A stretch of DNA of 64,000 bases from contig NZ_JBLFEP010000007.1 of NCBI RefSeq assembly GCF_047345415.1, positions 62,001 to 126,000 of the forward strand. The letters are read 5' to 3'. The notes beneath the pieces were generated by a model, which did not search any database, was not told the DNA's origin, and saw only the letters and a list, made by a program, of their open reading frames with translations. This DNA comes from Maribacter_C sp947494565. Its GTDB lineage: Bacteria; Bacteroidota; Bacteroidia; Flavobacteriales; Flavobacteriaceae. A program made the translations under genes and the position numbers. Shown in pieces: positions 6,817 through 16,191 of the stretch (the first letter of the stretch is position 1; each line of letters starts with the position of its first letter).

Positions 6817-9450
6817 TCATTCCGTTTTCAAACTTTTAGCGGGATCGTTCAAGGCCGCTTTGATCGATTGAAAGCTTACGGTCAAAAGGGTAATCCCCAA
6901 GGTGCCAAAGGCGGCCGATGCAAAAATCCACCAGCTCAATTCCGCACGATAGTTATAGTCTTGAATCCATATGCTCATATAGTAATAGCCAATGGGTATG
7001 GCAATACAGCAGGAAATAAGTACCAAGGTGACAAAATCTTTCGACAGTAATCTCCAAAGGCTAAGTACGGATGCTCCGAGCACTTTTCGAACCCCGATTT
7101 CCTTGGTTCGTTGTTCGGCTATAAAGGCTGAGAGGCCAAAGATGCCCAAACAACTGATGCAAATCGCCAACAAGGCAAAAAAGGTTGCCAATTTACCCAT
7201 ACGTTCTTCATCTACGAAATTTTGGGCGTACTCATCATCTAAAAAAGTATAGGAGAACAAACTTTTTGGATCATATTGGTTGAATACTTTTTCAATATGG
7301 GCGAGGGCCTCTTTTGTCTGTCCTTCGTTTGCAAGTTTGATATTGATGAAGCTCAGGAATCGGCCATAGTGTAGGGTGAAGATAGTAGGCCGCACTTGCT
7401 CATAAGGAGAACGCGTGACCATATCCTTGACCACGCCTATAATCTTGAAAGGACCCATGGTTCCCCATTGCACCATTTCACCGACCGGATTTTCAAGACC
7501 CATGTATTTCACTGCAGTCTCGTTGACGATAAAGGCCAGAGAGTCGCTTTTGAAATCACGTGAAAAATCGCGTCCTTGTTTGATTTCCCAATCGATCATT
7601 TCTCCGAAACCATGAGTGGATCTCAAGGTGTTGAATTCTTCGCTCATTGCAGGGTCTTTGCCTTTCCAGTCAAAACCGCTATTGGTCGTAAACGTGCCGG
7701 TAATCAGCACATCGGATGCAGCTACTTCCTTCACATCGTTTGATCGTAAAAGCGCTTCACGTATTGTTTCAAAACCGTTGCGTACCTCTGGGTCGTTGAT
7801 GGGTACATAAACCAATTGCTCCTTATCATAGCCAAGAGGTCTTTCCTTGACATGTTTTAATTGTCGGTAGATCGAAACGGTTCCGATAATCAGAATCACT
7901 GAAATAGTAAACTGAAAAATGACCAATACCTTTCTAAAATTGGAAGCGCCTTGTCCACCGCTGAAGGTGCCCTTGAGCACTTGAACAGGTCGAAAAGACG
8001 AAAGGTAAAAAGCCGGATAGCTTCCAGCAATGAATCCGGTAATGATAACGAACAATAAGTATAGCAACCAAAACCACGGACTTGCATAAGGAATTCCGAC
8101 CGTCTTTCCGGTCAAATCATTAAAGAAGGGCAACCCGATCAAAACCAGTAGTAATGAGATGATAAAAGCCAAAAAGACAACCAGTTGTGATTCCATCTGA
8201 AATTGGAGTACCAATTGATTTTTCAACGAACCTATTGTTTTTCTAATACCGACCTCTCTGGCCCGTTTAACCGATTTGGCAGTACTCAAGTTCATAAAGT
8301 TGATACAGGCCAACAAAAGAATGAAGATGCCAATGATTCCGAACATCCAAACACGTTGAATCGCTCCACCGGTATTCACACCATTTTCAAAACGGGAATA
8401 CAGATGCCATTTTTTCATAGGATGCAAATGGATAGTCGGTCTCGTTTGCGTACCAAAATTCCCTTCATCCTTGATATTATCGTATTTCGCATCTTTGATC
8501 AAGGTGGAAACTTTGGCCATGTCGGCACCGTCCGCTACTTGCACATAGGTTTGAAACCAGTTGTTGCCCCAACCTAAGCGCTCCTCAAAATTCGCTGTAG
8601 TGTTCAGTAACTCCCAAGGCGCAATAAAAGTAAGATCGGCGAAATCGGAATTTTGAGGTAGGTCTCTGTAGACACCGCCGACACGTGCTTCCATCCCTGT
8701 GCCGATCCGTACGGTTTGACCCATAGGGTCTTTAGATCCGAACAACGCCTTGGCAGTGGTTTCGGACAATAACATGGATGTAGGGTCTTCAAGTGCCTGC
8801 CTACTACCTTTTACCATTTGAAGGGATAGCATATGCACGATGCCGGGCTCCATGAAGTTACCGGCTCGTGAGATTTTAGTCTCATTTTGTTCGCCTACTG
8901 ATAAAAGTTGATCATTTATGAATGAGCTTAAGACCACATGGCTAAAATGATCGTTGTATATGGTTCGGAGAACAGGGGCCAACTGCATCGGTTGGTTGAC
9001 GGCCGTCTTTACTTCTCCACTGAATGTCTGCGTTTGCATTACCTGTGCAATATTGTCATAGTTTTCGAACTCTTGGTTATAGGAGAGCTCACCATATACC
9101 CATATACCTATAAGTATGGTTGCTGCCATGCCTAAGGCAAGCCCACCGATATTCAGGAGTGAATACCATTTGTCGGCTAACATATTGCGATACCCTATTT
9201 TGAAGTGACTTTTGTACATGCTATAATTCATAGTGGTCATTGAAATTGTTTTTTTAAGGGCAAAAGGCCGCAAATAGTTTATGACTTGGTAATAGTAGTT
9301 TAGCGTAGCCCGGAAAGAAGAATATTGGTTTAAGTCCATATGGAACTTTTCCTCAAGATCTCCTAATACCTCTTCCGTCAATTCGGCTCTGACAAGCCAT
9401 TTTAAAAGGCTTGCTGCTCGTTTTGGCGGTATGTTTTTGTGATGGGACAT
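6817..9450 (-). CDS. ABC transporter permease, FtsX/MacB type, with permease prefix domain
   Basis: Inner-membrane permease of 877 residues. Residues 1-65 form the soluble prefix seen in large Bacteroidota/Acidobacteria permeases (AELTEEVLGDLEEKF). Next come a membrane segment, a MacB-like periplasmic domain, an FtsX core (ACINFMNLSTAKSVKRAREVGIRKTIG), a second periplasmic domain and a second FtsX core (FGLSAFIAEQRTKEIGVRKVLGAS). The duplicated FtsX core is the usual arrangement. No ATPase gene accompanies it; such permeases may share an ATPase encoded elsewhere (inference). Substrate unknown, possibly antimicrobial peptides or lipoproteins. The padR gene lies 8 bp upstream on the same strand. 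Confidence 0.92.
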   Translation of the reverse strand: MSHHKNIPPKRAASLLKWLVRAELTEEVLGDLEEKFHMDLNQYSSFRATLNYYYQVINYLRPFALKKTISMTTMNYSMYKSHFKIGYRNMLADKWYSLLNIGGLALGMAATILIGIWVYGELSYNQEFENYDNIAQVMQTQTFSGEVKTAVNQPMQLAPVLRTIYNDHFSHVVLSSFINDQLLSVGEQNETKISRAGNFMEPGIVHMLSLQMVKGSRQALEDPTSMLLSETTAKALFGSKDPMGQTVRIGTGMEARVGGVYRDLPQNSDFADLTFIAPWELLNTTANFEERLGWGNNWFQTYVQVADGADMAKVSTLIKDAKYDNIKDEGNFGTQTRPTIHLHPMKKWHLYSRFENGVNTGGAIQRVWMFGIIGIFILLLACINFMNLSTAKSVKRAREVGIRKTIGSLKNQLVLQFQMESQLVVFLAFIISLLLVLIGLPFFNDLTGKTVGIPYASPWFWLLYLLFVIITGFIAGSYPAFYLSSFRPVQVLKGTFSGGQGASNFRKVLVIFQFTISVILIIGTVSIYRQLKHVKERPLGYDKEQLVYVPINDPEVRNGFETIREALLRSNDVKEVAASDVLITGTFTTNSGFDWKGKDPAMSEEFNTLRSTHGFGEMIDWEIKQGRDFSRDFKSDSLAFIVNETAVKYMGLENPVGEMVQWGTMGPFKIIGVVKDMVTRSPYEQVRPTIFTLHYGRFLSFINIKLANEGQTKEALAHIEKVFNQYDPKSLFSYTFLDDEYAQNFVDEERMGKLATFFALLAICISCLGIFGLSAFIAEQRTKEIGVRKVLGASVLSLWRLLSKDFVTLVLISCCIAIPIGYYYMSIWIQDYNYRAELSWWIFASAAFGTLGITLLTVSFQSIKAALNDPAKSLKTE

Positions 9451-9458
9451 CGAAGTTG

Positions 9459-9797
9459 TTATACTTGGAAGGTGAATTTTGTAAGTGCCGGGTATTGACT
9501 CCAGAGCGAAGTTCTTAGTTCCCTTGATGCAATCAATGCTTTTTGGCCGCTGGCCGAAATAGTATATATTCTTTTCCTCCTTCCCCCTCGCAAGGCGGTT
9601 GGTTTCCCTATTTCAGAGGTTAGAAACCCTTTTTTGCTCAATCGGTCCAAAGTAGAATGGGTCGCTCCAATGGAAACGGATTTTCCGGTCTGGGATTCAA
9701 ATTCTTCCGCTATTCGCAACGAGTAGGCTTGTTCTTCAAGAATGCCCACCAACAACAGTATGATTTCTTCAAATTCTCCTAATCGTGCTTCTTTCAT
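9459..9797 (-). CDS. PadR-family transcriptional regulator
   Basis: Small winged-helix repressor, 112 residues. EEIILLLVGILEEQAYSLRI is helix 1-2 of PadR, and the recognition region contains ATHSTLDRLSKKGFL; the wing is RRKRIYTISASGQKAL. ATG 9797 is used. The TTG at 9803 in the same frame would add only two residues. It is transcribed ahead of the permease, an arrangement common in Bacteroidota, and probably represses the pair through the inverted repeat at 9849-9889. Confidence 0.9.
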   Translation of the reverse strand: MKEARLGEFEEIILLLVGILEEQAYSLRIAEEFESQTGKSVSIGATHSTLDRLSKKGFLTSEIGKPTALRGGRRKRIYTISASGQKALIASRELRTSLWSQYPALTKFTFQV

Positions 9798-9848
9798 GGT
9801 CAAAACATTTTTAAGTGGAAGTACTTTTAATGATTGTATAATACTAGA

Positions 9849-9889
9849 TTGTAGAACAAATATAATAGAATTATTCTTTTATTCTACAA
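9849..9889 (-). promoter_or_regulatory. padR promoter within an inverted repeat (candidate PadR operator)
   Basis: TTGTAGAA at 9849-9856 and TTCTACAA at 9882-9889 are perfect inverted copies separated by 25 bases. Read on the minus strand, the outer arm supplies a TTG at the -33 position, and TATATTTG (9864 down to 9857), a TAnnTTTG element, lies directly before the inner arm with a 22-base spacer. A repressor bound to both arms would cover the whole promoter. Confidence 0.6.
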
Positions 9890-10138
9890 TTTAGAAAGTA
9901 ATTAATAATTCTATGCATTCGAAAGAGGGTAAAAAGCCGATAAATCGGATCGCCTTCACGCACCGATCGTTTCGAGAATTCCCGCTACCAAAAAAGAATG
10001 TTGTAACGCAAAGGTATCATGTGTTTTGTTGAGCGCCATAGTCGATACCGATTGCGAAATGGATGTTGGTAAAAAAGAAGGGGGATCTTTTGCGAACGTG
10101 ACCCTTTCCCAGTTTCGATTGTTAGTTTGTACCATAAC

Positions 10139-10172
10139 TTTTGACCGTATGGTGACTCTTTTGCTATCTTTG
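10139..10172 (+). promoter_or_regulatory. Promoter of the ABC exporter operon
   Basis: TTTTG at 10139-10143 and TATCTTTG at 10165-10172 with a 21-base spacer match the Bacteroidota -33/-7 pair. The ATG follows 14 bases later, so the leader is very short. Confidence 0.7.
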
Positions 10173-10186
10173 ACAAAATTGCCTGC

Positions 10187-11122
10187 ATGAACAACATTTT
10201 GGTTACGAAGGGGGTTACCAAGCGCTTCGGAAAACATACGGCACTGCACAACGTATCCCTTGAAATTCCAAAAAACAGTATCTACGGATTACTAGGCCCC
10301 AATGGCGCCGGAAAAACGACCTTGATCCGTATTATCAATCAAATTACCTATCCTGATCAAGGGGAAGTGTTTTTTGACGGAGAACCTTTAAACCCCAGAC
10401 ATATTGCCATGATCGGTTATTTACCTGAAGAAAGAGGTTTGTATAAGAAGATGAAGGTAGGCGAACAGGCACTTTACCTTGCACAGCTAAAGGGACTTTC
10501 AAAGGCTGAGGCGAAAAGAAGACTAAAGTATTGGTTTGACCGCTTGGAAATAGGGGATTGGTGGAACAAAAAAATACAAGAACTTTCAAAGGGCATGGCA
10601 CAAAAAATACAGTTCATCGTTACCGTGCTACATGAACCGAAACTGTTGATATTCGATGAACCCTTTAGTGGTTTCGATCCTATAAACGCTAATGTCATCA
10701 AAGATGAGATACTGCATTTGAGGGAAAAAGGAGCCTCTATTATCTTCTCGACGCATCGTATGGAATCTGTAGAGGAGCTTTGTGAATATATCACCCTACT
10801 ACACCAGTCTGAAAAGATTTTGGACGGTCGTTTATCGGATATAAAAAAGGCCTATAAAAACAATATTTTCAATGTCGGTCTAGAAACACCAAATGGGGAA
10901 ACGTTGTTGAAAGAGCTTTCCGAGAAGTTCGAAATTATGGCTTCAGCCTATGACACAAACCAGCAGCAATTGAATTTTACCCTACAATTGCCCTCCAATG
11001 AATCAAGTGAGCTTTTGACTTATCTTTCCGCCAGGGCCAATGTGAATAGCTTCATAGAGACGGTACCTTCAGCAAATGAAATCTTCATCCGAACCGTTCA
11101 AAGTAAAAATGGCCATGTATAA
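10187..11122 (+). CDS. ABC transporter ATP-binding protein (NatA-like)
   Basis: Cytoplasmic ATPase subunit of an ABC-2 exporter, 311 residues. Walker A is GPNGAGKTT at 37-45, the signature is LSKGM, Walker B is LLIFDEP and the H-loop is STHRM. The region after about 230 resembles the DUF4162 C-terminal domain of NatA-like ATPases. The signature LSKGMAQKIQ is the variant typical of NatA/EcsA-like proteins. The next gene overlaps it by 14 bp and encodes the permease, so translation is probably coupled. NatA exports sodium ions in Bacillus; the substrate here is unknown. Confidence 0.93.
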   Translation: MNNILVTKGVTKRFGKHTALHNVSLEIPKNSIYGLLGPNGAGKTTLIRIINQITYPDQGEVFFDGEPLNPRHIAMIGYLPEERGLYKKMKVGEQALYLAQLKGLSKAEAKRRLKYWFDRLEIGDWWNKKIQELSKGMAQKIQFIVTVLHEPKLLIFDEPFSGFDPINANVIKDEILHLREKGASIIFSTHRMESVEELCEYITLLHQSEKILDGRLSDIKKAYKNNIFNVGLETPNGETLLKELSEKFEIMASAYDTNQQQLNFTLQLPSNESSELLTYLSARANVNSFIETVPSANEIFIRTVQSKNGHV

Positions 11123-12455
11123 GCTTCCATTGATCATCAAAAGAGAGTATTTGGCGAAGGTCAGGAACAAATCCTTTGTGATTATGACCTTTTTGAGTCC
11201 CATATTAATGGTGGCCATGGTGGTGCTCATAGCCTACTTGACCCAACTGAACGATAATGAAAAGAGGGTGATTGCGGTGCTGAATGAAAGCGATTATTTT
11301 TCCAATGCTTTTTTGACCACCGAGAGCACCTCATATATTGATTTTAAGGGAATCGATTTGGAAAAAGCTAAAGATTCTACTTCAAATCTTGGGTATTATG
11401 GGCTGCTGTATATCCCTGATGCCGCCCATTTGGAACAAGTGGCCGATGGTACTTTTTTTTATTCCAAAGATGCTCCGAGTACAATGGTGCTTGGTGCGTT
11501 GGAATCTATTTTTGAAGAACGTCTTCGGCAACAACGATTGGTTCGTTTGGGAGTATCCAGCGAAGATTTTGCAGCCATTGACAACGGCTATGAAATCAAA
11601 ATCTCCACCTTTGCCGGGGAACAGAATTTAAAAGGAATCAATGAAATCAAAGCTTTCATTGGTGGGGCCTTCGGGTACTTGATTATGATGTTCATCATTA
11701 TCTACGGAGGTTTTGTAATGCGAAGTGTCATCGAGGAGAAAACGAGTCGGATCATAGAGGTCATTATATCTTCGGTGAAGCCCTTTCAGCTAATGATGGG
11801 CAAGATCATAGGCACGGCACTGGCCGGGATTACGCAGTTCGCAATTTGGGTCATATCTGGCGCGATTCTTTTTGTGGTTGCCTTTGCAATTTTCGATATT
11901 GATCCCGGTATCATGTCCGGTGGCCCGGAGTTACCTTCGGGTATGGGCGCTGAGATGGCTCCGAATCTAGCAAACGATACTGAATTGGCCGAAGGGTACC
12001 TGAAGGAACTCTTTCGACTTCCACTTGCCCTATTGCTCATTTCTTTTGTAGTGTATTTTGTGCTAGGCTACCTTATCTATAGCTCGATATACGCAGCAAT
12101 TGGCGCGGCAGTGGACAATGAAACGGATACGCAACAGTTCATATTTCCGATAATCATGCCGCTTATGCTTGCCATTTATGTAGGGTTCTTTTCGGTATTC
12201 AATAATCCCCATGGGCCCATAGCCGTAGGGTTTTCATTGTTTCCGCTGACATCGCCTATCGTAATGTTGATGCGATTGCCCGGTGGGGTGGGAGAAGGCG
12301 GCGTACCTTTATGGCAGTTCATTGCTTCTATTGTATTGCTGCTTATCACCTTTGTAGGTATCGTCTGGTTGGCAGCGAAAATTTATCGTGTGGGTATTTT
12401 GATGTATGGCAAAAAACCCACCTATAAAGAACTTTTTAAATGGCTACGCTATTGA
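11109..12455 (+). CDS. ABC-2 type permease (NatB-like)
   Basis: Membrane partner of the preceding ATPase, 448 residues from ATG 11109 (ATG 11115 is equally possible; the open frame from 11076 lies inside the ATPase gene). One N-terminal membrane segment (SFVIMTFLSPILMVAMVVLI) is followed by a roughly 150-residue extracytoplasmic domain and a cluster of about five or six helices, including GGAFGYLIMMFIIIYGGFVM and the EEKTSRIIEVIISS segment characteristic of NatB-type permeases. The mscS-like gene starts one base after its stop, indicating one operon. Confidence 0.92.
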   Translation: MAMYKLPLIIKREYLAKVRNKSFVIMTFLSPILMVAMVVLIAYLTQLNDNEKRVIAVLNESDYFSNAFLTTESTSYIDFKGIDLEKAKDSTSNLGYYGLLYIPDAAHLEQVADGTFFYSKDAPSTMVLGALESIFEERLRQQRLVRLGVSSEDFAAIDNGYEIKISTFAGEQNLKGINEIKAFIGGAFGYLIMMFIIIYGGFVMRSVIEEKTSRIIEVIISSVKPFQLMMGKIIGTALAGITQFAIWVISGAILFVVAFAIFDIDPGIMSGGPELPSGMGAEMAPNLANDTELAEGYLKELFRLPLALLLISFVVYFVLGYLIYSSIYAAIGAAVDNETDTQQFIFPIIMPLMLAIYVGFFSVFNNPHGPIAVGFSLFPLTSPIVMLMRLPGGVGEGGVPLWQFIASIVLLLITFVGIVWLAAKIYRVGILMYGKKPTYKELFKWLRY

Positions 12456-12456
12456 T

Positions 12457-13323
12457 ATGGATAGATTAGAGAACATAGTACATGCTATTGGCGAGTTTTT
12501 AAATTGGAAAATTTACGATAGTGAGACCATTCACATCACCGTAGGTACTTTTTTCGCTATAATCATTTCCATAATCATAGTGACCTATTTGCTGCGGTTT
12601 GTTAATTCCTTGGTCAGCAGAAAACTGCCCGCAGAGGACAAGAACAAATTCGAAAGTATTTTCGGTTTTGTCAAGTACCTGTTCTACATTTTGGCCGTAG
12701 TGACCGTATTGCATTCTTCAGGAGTGAACCTTACGGTGTTGCTGACCGCCTCCGCCGCTCTTTTTGTTGGATTGGGTTTCGCCCTGCAATACTTGTTTCA
12801 AGATATCATATCCGGTATCTTGATTATTTTAGACCAATCATTACACGTAGGTGATATCATCGAAGTAGAAAACAAGGTGGGGCGTGTTTTTGAAATACGA
12901 CTTCGCACGACTAGGGCCTTGACACGTGATGATAAGGTAATTGTGATTCCCAATCACAAATTTTTGACCGATAGTATCTATAATTATACCCAGAACCATC
13001 GAACTACACGTGAAACCGTACGCGTTGGGGTCGCATATGGTAGCGATGTTAACTTGGTGACCGATTTACTTCTTGAAGCTGCAAAGCAACAGCAGAGTAT
13101 TCTCAAAAGACCTGAACCATTTGTGCTATTTGAGGATTTTGGAGATTCCGCACTTTTATTCTCGTTGAATTTCTTTATCACCGATAGCTTCAGCGACCCC
13201 AAGATAAAAAGTAAGGTTCGCTATGCTATCGATACTAAATTCAGGGAAAATCACGTTACTATTCCGTTCCCTCAGCGTGATGTCCATCTTTATCAAACCA
13301 CATCACCGGGGCAAGAGCAATAA
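12457..13323 (+). CDS. Mechanosensitive ion channel, MscS family
   Basis: Inner-membrane tension-gated channel of 288 residues. An N-terminal segment (FFAIIISIIIVTYLLRF) and a second helix precede the pore helix region (LLTASAALFVGLGFALQYLFQDIISG), then the beta domain with GDIIEVENKVGRVFEI, and a C-terminal alpha/beta domain ending near residue 280. ATG 12457 is chosen; the frame extends upstream to 12406 only inside the permease gene. The DUF6268 gene follows after 22 bp, so it is probably co-transcribed. Confidence 0.93.
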   Translation: MDRLENIVHAIGEFLNWKIYDSETIHITVGTFFAIIISIIIVTYLLRFVNSLVSRKLPAEDKNKFESIFGFVKYLFYILAVVTVLHSSGVNLTVLLTASAALFVGLGFALQYLFQDIISGILIILDQSLHVGDIIEVENKVGRVFEIRLRTTRALTRDDKVIVIPNHKFLTDSIYNYTQNHRTTRETVRVGVAYGSDVNLVTDLLLEAAKQQQSILKRPEPFVLFEDFGDSALLFSLNFFITDSFSDPKIKSKVRYAIDTKFRENHVTIPFPQRDVHLYQTTSPGQEQ

Positions 13324-13345
13324 GGGGCAACAAGGAAATATCCTC

Positions 13346-14221
13346 ATGAAAAAACACTTTTTAGGCTGTTTATTTTTTCTAGGGATTCTACTGTCCAACG
13401 CCCAGACCCCTGACCTCGTACGACTTGAATACACGGTAATTCCGGAGAATGACTCCGGTATACAAACATCACGCTATCGAGCAGTATTAAATGCACCCCT
13501 GAAATTAAGTGATCGCGACGATTATTTTGTCATAGGCGGCGAATACAATGAGTATCATTTTGATGTGAATAGGCCGCTACCTTTTGAGTCGAATTCGCTG
13601 GAAACGCTCCATATTATAGATTTGAACCTGGGATACACCTTTAAGGTTACTGAAGATTGGAGGTTCATCGCCGCGATTGTTCCCAGACTTGCCTCAAATT
13701 TTGAAATTGGGATCGAGAACAATGATTTCAGGTTAAACGCCTCTGTCGCTTTTATGAAAGAACGTAAAAACATAGACAAACCCTATCGTTTTGTTTTTGG
13801 CCTTTCGTACAATAGTGCTACAGGTCTTCCATTTCCATTACCGCTCTTAAATTACAATAAAAGATTTCATCCCAATTGGTCCTATTCCGTTGGTGTGCCC
13901 CGTTGGGATATCAAATATCACAGTGATAATAAAAAGCACGTGACACAAGCGGCACTATTTTTGGATGGATATTTCGTGAACATACAAAACGATGTATTAC
14001 TGCCCAATGACGTCGTGGGTACATCGATTTCACTTTCGGCCCTGGTGAGTGCGGTAGGATATCAATATAAGTTCACCAAAGAAATATCGGTTTATGGCCT
14101 TGTCGGGTATTCATTGGTACAAGAAGGGCTAATAAGGGATGGTAATAGAAATAGGGCATTTATCTTGAATAACCAAGGAAATATCTATCTTAGAACAGGT
14201 TTTAAAATAGGAATCTTTTAA
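13346..14221 (+). CDS. DUF6268-like outer-membrane beta-barrel protein
   Basis: Exported protein of 291 residues with signal peptide MKKHFLGCLFFLGILLSNAQ. The rest alternates hydrophobic and polar residues in strands and ends in an aromatic residue (FKIGIF), as outer-membrane barrels do. The PDLVRLEYTVIP start and general plan suggest the DUF6268 family; this is family recognition from memory and the function is unknown. The upstream extension to 13223 lies inside the mscS-like gene and is rejected. Last gene of the ABC-mscS group. Confidence 0.75.
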   Translation: MKKHFLGCLFFLGILLSNAQTPDLVRLEYTVIPENDSGIQTSRYRAVLNAPLKLSDRDDYFVIGGEYNEYHFDVNRPLPFESNSLETLHIIDLNLGYTFKVTEDWRFIAAIVPRLASNFEIGIENNDFRLNASVAFMKERKNIDKPYRFVFGLSYNSATGLPFPLPLLNYNKRFHPNWSYSVGVPRWDIKYHSDNKKHVTQAALFLDGYFVNIQNDVLLPNDVVGTSISLSALVSAVGYQYKFTKEISVYGLVGYSLVQEGLIRDGNRNRAFILNNQGNIYLRTGFKIGIF

Positions 14222-14286
14222 TATACGCTTCCATTGGTTTAGACCGGATCGGCGACCAATTGAGAACACAAAACAAACAATAGCAC

Positions 14287-15450
14287 ATGTCAAAAATACT
14301 GGTAGTTGAAGATGAAGCGGCCATTCGAAGGGTTTTGGTCAAGATTCTTTCTGAAGAAAGTGATACCTATGAGGTTGAAGAAGCGGAAGATGGTCTAAAA
14401 GGTCTAGAATCGGTTAAGAACAATGATTATGACCTTGTATTGTGCGATATTAAGATGCCCAAAATGGATGGGGTCGAAGTTTTGGAAGCGGCAAAAAAGA
14501 TAAAACCAGAAGTGCCCTTTATTATGATATCAGGCCATGGTGACCTCGATACTGCGGTTAATACCATGAGGGCTGGTGCTTTTGATTACATTTCCAAACC
14601 GCCGGATCTAAATCGATTATTGACTACCGTACGCAATGCCCTTGATCGCAAAGAATTGGTCGTCGAAAATAAGATCTTGAAGAAAAAGGTCAGTAAGAAT
14701 TATGAGATGGTGGGTGATAGTAAAGAAATTACGACCATCAAAGACATGATAGAAAAAGTGGCGCCCACCGATGCACGTGTGTTGATTACTGGATCCAATG
14801 GTACCGGTAAAGAGCTCGTCGCGCACTGGATTCATGAAAAGAGTCCCCGAAGTTCAGCACCTTTCATCGAGGTCAACTGCGCGGCAATCCCCTCAGAACT
14901 TATTGAGAGTGAGCTTTTTGGACATGTGAAGGGGGCATTTACCTCTGCGGTGAAAGATAGGGCCGGCAAGTTTGAAGCTGCCAACAAAGGCACCATTTTT
15001 CTGGATGAAATAGGAGATATGAGTCTCTCGGCACAAGCGAAGGTGCTCAGGGCGTTACAGGAGAGCAAGATTTCCCGTGTCGGTTCCGATAAGGATATCA
15101 AAGTAAATGTGAGAGTGGTGGCGGCGACCAACAAAAACTTGAAAAAGGAAATCGAAGAGGGCAGGTTCCGTGAAGACCTGTATCACAGACTGGCGGTCAT
15201 CTTAATAAAGGTTCCCGCGCTGAACGACCGTCGGGACGACATCCCCAAATTGATAGCCCATTTTTCCTTAAAAATAACAAGTGAGCAGGGGATGGCTCCA
15301 AAAACCTTTTCAGATAAGGCGGTAAAGCTTCTAAAAGCTTATGATTGGACCGGAAACATACGTGAATTAAGAAATGTTGTCGAACGTTTGATCATTCTTG
15401 GTGGCGAGGAAGTATCGGAAGAAGATGTGAAATTGTTCGCTAGTAAATAA
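14287..15450 (+). CDS. Sigma-54-type response regulator without DNA-binding domain
   Basis: Two-component regulator of 387 residues. The receiver domain (1-120) has the acidic pocket EDE, phospho-acceptor Asp54 (LCDIKMP) and the lysine of SKPP. The AAA+ domain has Walker A GSNGTGKE (169-176), GAFTSA (216-221) where the sigma-54 contact loop is usually GAFTGA, Walker B TIFLDEIGD and GNIRELRN. The protein stops at VKLFASK, about where a Fis-type HTH would begin. No frame continues it. NtrC/NtrX-like by domain plan; no sensor kinase is adjacent. I recall HTH-less members in Bacteroidota, so this is probably not a truncation. Confidence 0.9.
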   Translation: MSKILVVEDEAAIRRVLVKILSEESDTYEVEEAEDGLKGLESVKNNDYDLVLCDIKMPKMDGVEVLEAAKKIKPEVPFIMISGHGDLDTAVNTMRAGAFDYISKPPDLNRLLTTVRNALDRKELVVENKILKKKVSKNYEMVGDSKEITTIKDMIEKVAPTDARVLITGSNGTGKELVAHWIHEKSPRSSAPFIEVNCAAIPSELIESELFGHVKGAFTSAVKDRAGKFEAANKGTIFLDEIGDMSLSAQAKVLRALQESKISRVGSDKDIKVNVRVVAATNKNLKKEIEEGRFREDLYHRLAVILIKVPALNDRRDDIPKLIAHFSLKITSEQGMAPKTFSDKAVKLLKAYDWTGNIRELRNVVERLIILGGEEVSEEDVKLFASK

Positions 15451-15486
15451 GCGGCCCATTATCACATCCGTCATAGGAGAGCGTGC

Positions 15487-16191
15487 TTATTTTGAATAAG
15501 ATGTGTCACAATCTTCCAATGCTTTGATGGCCTCTGCTGTAATCTCTTGGGTTCGCAGATTATAGTATTTTTTACCCTCTGACAAGTTGGGTTTCAAAAG
15601 TTCTTGTTCGCAGATTTTAAAGACCCTTTCCGCATAGGCTCGGGCATCTTTACAGTTGACCGAGGTTACAATTTTTTGAAGTGATTCCTCATACGGTATC
15701 AAAGAGTCATCGATCATGACTCGTAATTCCTGTCCTTGTAGTTGGATCGCAGACCAGTCCTTTTTCCCTGATTCTTGAGTACGCTGCAAGGTAGGATCGT
15801 TGCTCAATTCCACGTTTTCATGTAAATGGTGTCTTTCGATCGCTTCTAAACTGAATACTACCTTTTTATACGCTTCCATTAAAAGTACTTGCGCATTTTC
15901 GATTGAAGTCGCTTTGGTTGCCTTCTTAAGGTGATATTGGCTTTCCTCTATATTGATCAGGGCCTGTTCACAACCACATTCTTCAAGTTGTTTCCTCAGC
16001 TTATAAATGGCTTTAATAGCCTTGTACGTGATAAATTTGGCCTTATTAAGATTGTTGTCGTCCAGCGCCAATTGGGTTTGAGTCTTTACATACCCAATAT
16101 TGGAACCTGCATATTCGCAAGCCTCACTGGTTTTGAATGAAGCGCATAGGCCAATAGCCAATACGGATAACACAATGTAAAGTGTTTTCAT
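15487..16191 (-). CDS. Secreted helical protein, function unknown
   Basis: Protein of 234 residues not recognised by family. It has a signal peptide (MKTLYIVLSVLAIGLCASF) with cleavage likely near residue 18-25, and the mature part is mostly alpha-helical, with paired helices rich in Lys, Glu and Ala (for example AKFITYKAIKAIYKLRKQL) and cysteines at ACEY, CGCEQ, NCKD, ICEQ and DCDT. This resembles a four-helix or TPR-like fold. It stands alone, convergent with the sigma-54 regulator gene. Confidence 0.75.
   Translation of the reverse strand: MKTLYIVLSVLAIGLCASFKTSEACEYAGSNIGYVKTQTQLALDDNNLNKAKFITYKAIKAIYKLRKQLEECGCEQALINIEESQYHLKKATKATSIENAQVLLMEAYKKVVFSLEAIERHHLHENVELSNDPTLQRTQESGKKDWSAIQLQGQELRVMIDDSLIPYEESLQKIVTSVNCKDARAYAERVFKICEQELLKPNLSEGKKYYNLRTQEITAEAIKALEDCDTSYSK

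Larger units (their letters stand above)
9798..10186. other. Divergent intergenic region padR / ABC ATPase (389 bp)
   Basis: Holds the padR promoter-operator (9849-9889) at one end and the ABC operon promoter (10139-10172) at the other. Between about 9890 and 10135 I see no conserved motif. Minus-strand frames open from about 10250 to 9956 and 9985 run across the promoter into the ATPase gene and look like chance. Confidence 0.5.

Noticed and set aside
9956..10249. Minus-strand frames between padR and the ABC ATPase
   Set aside because: They overlap the ABC promoter and the start of the ATPase gene and show no family likeness.
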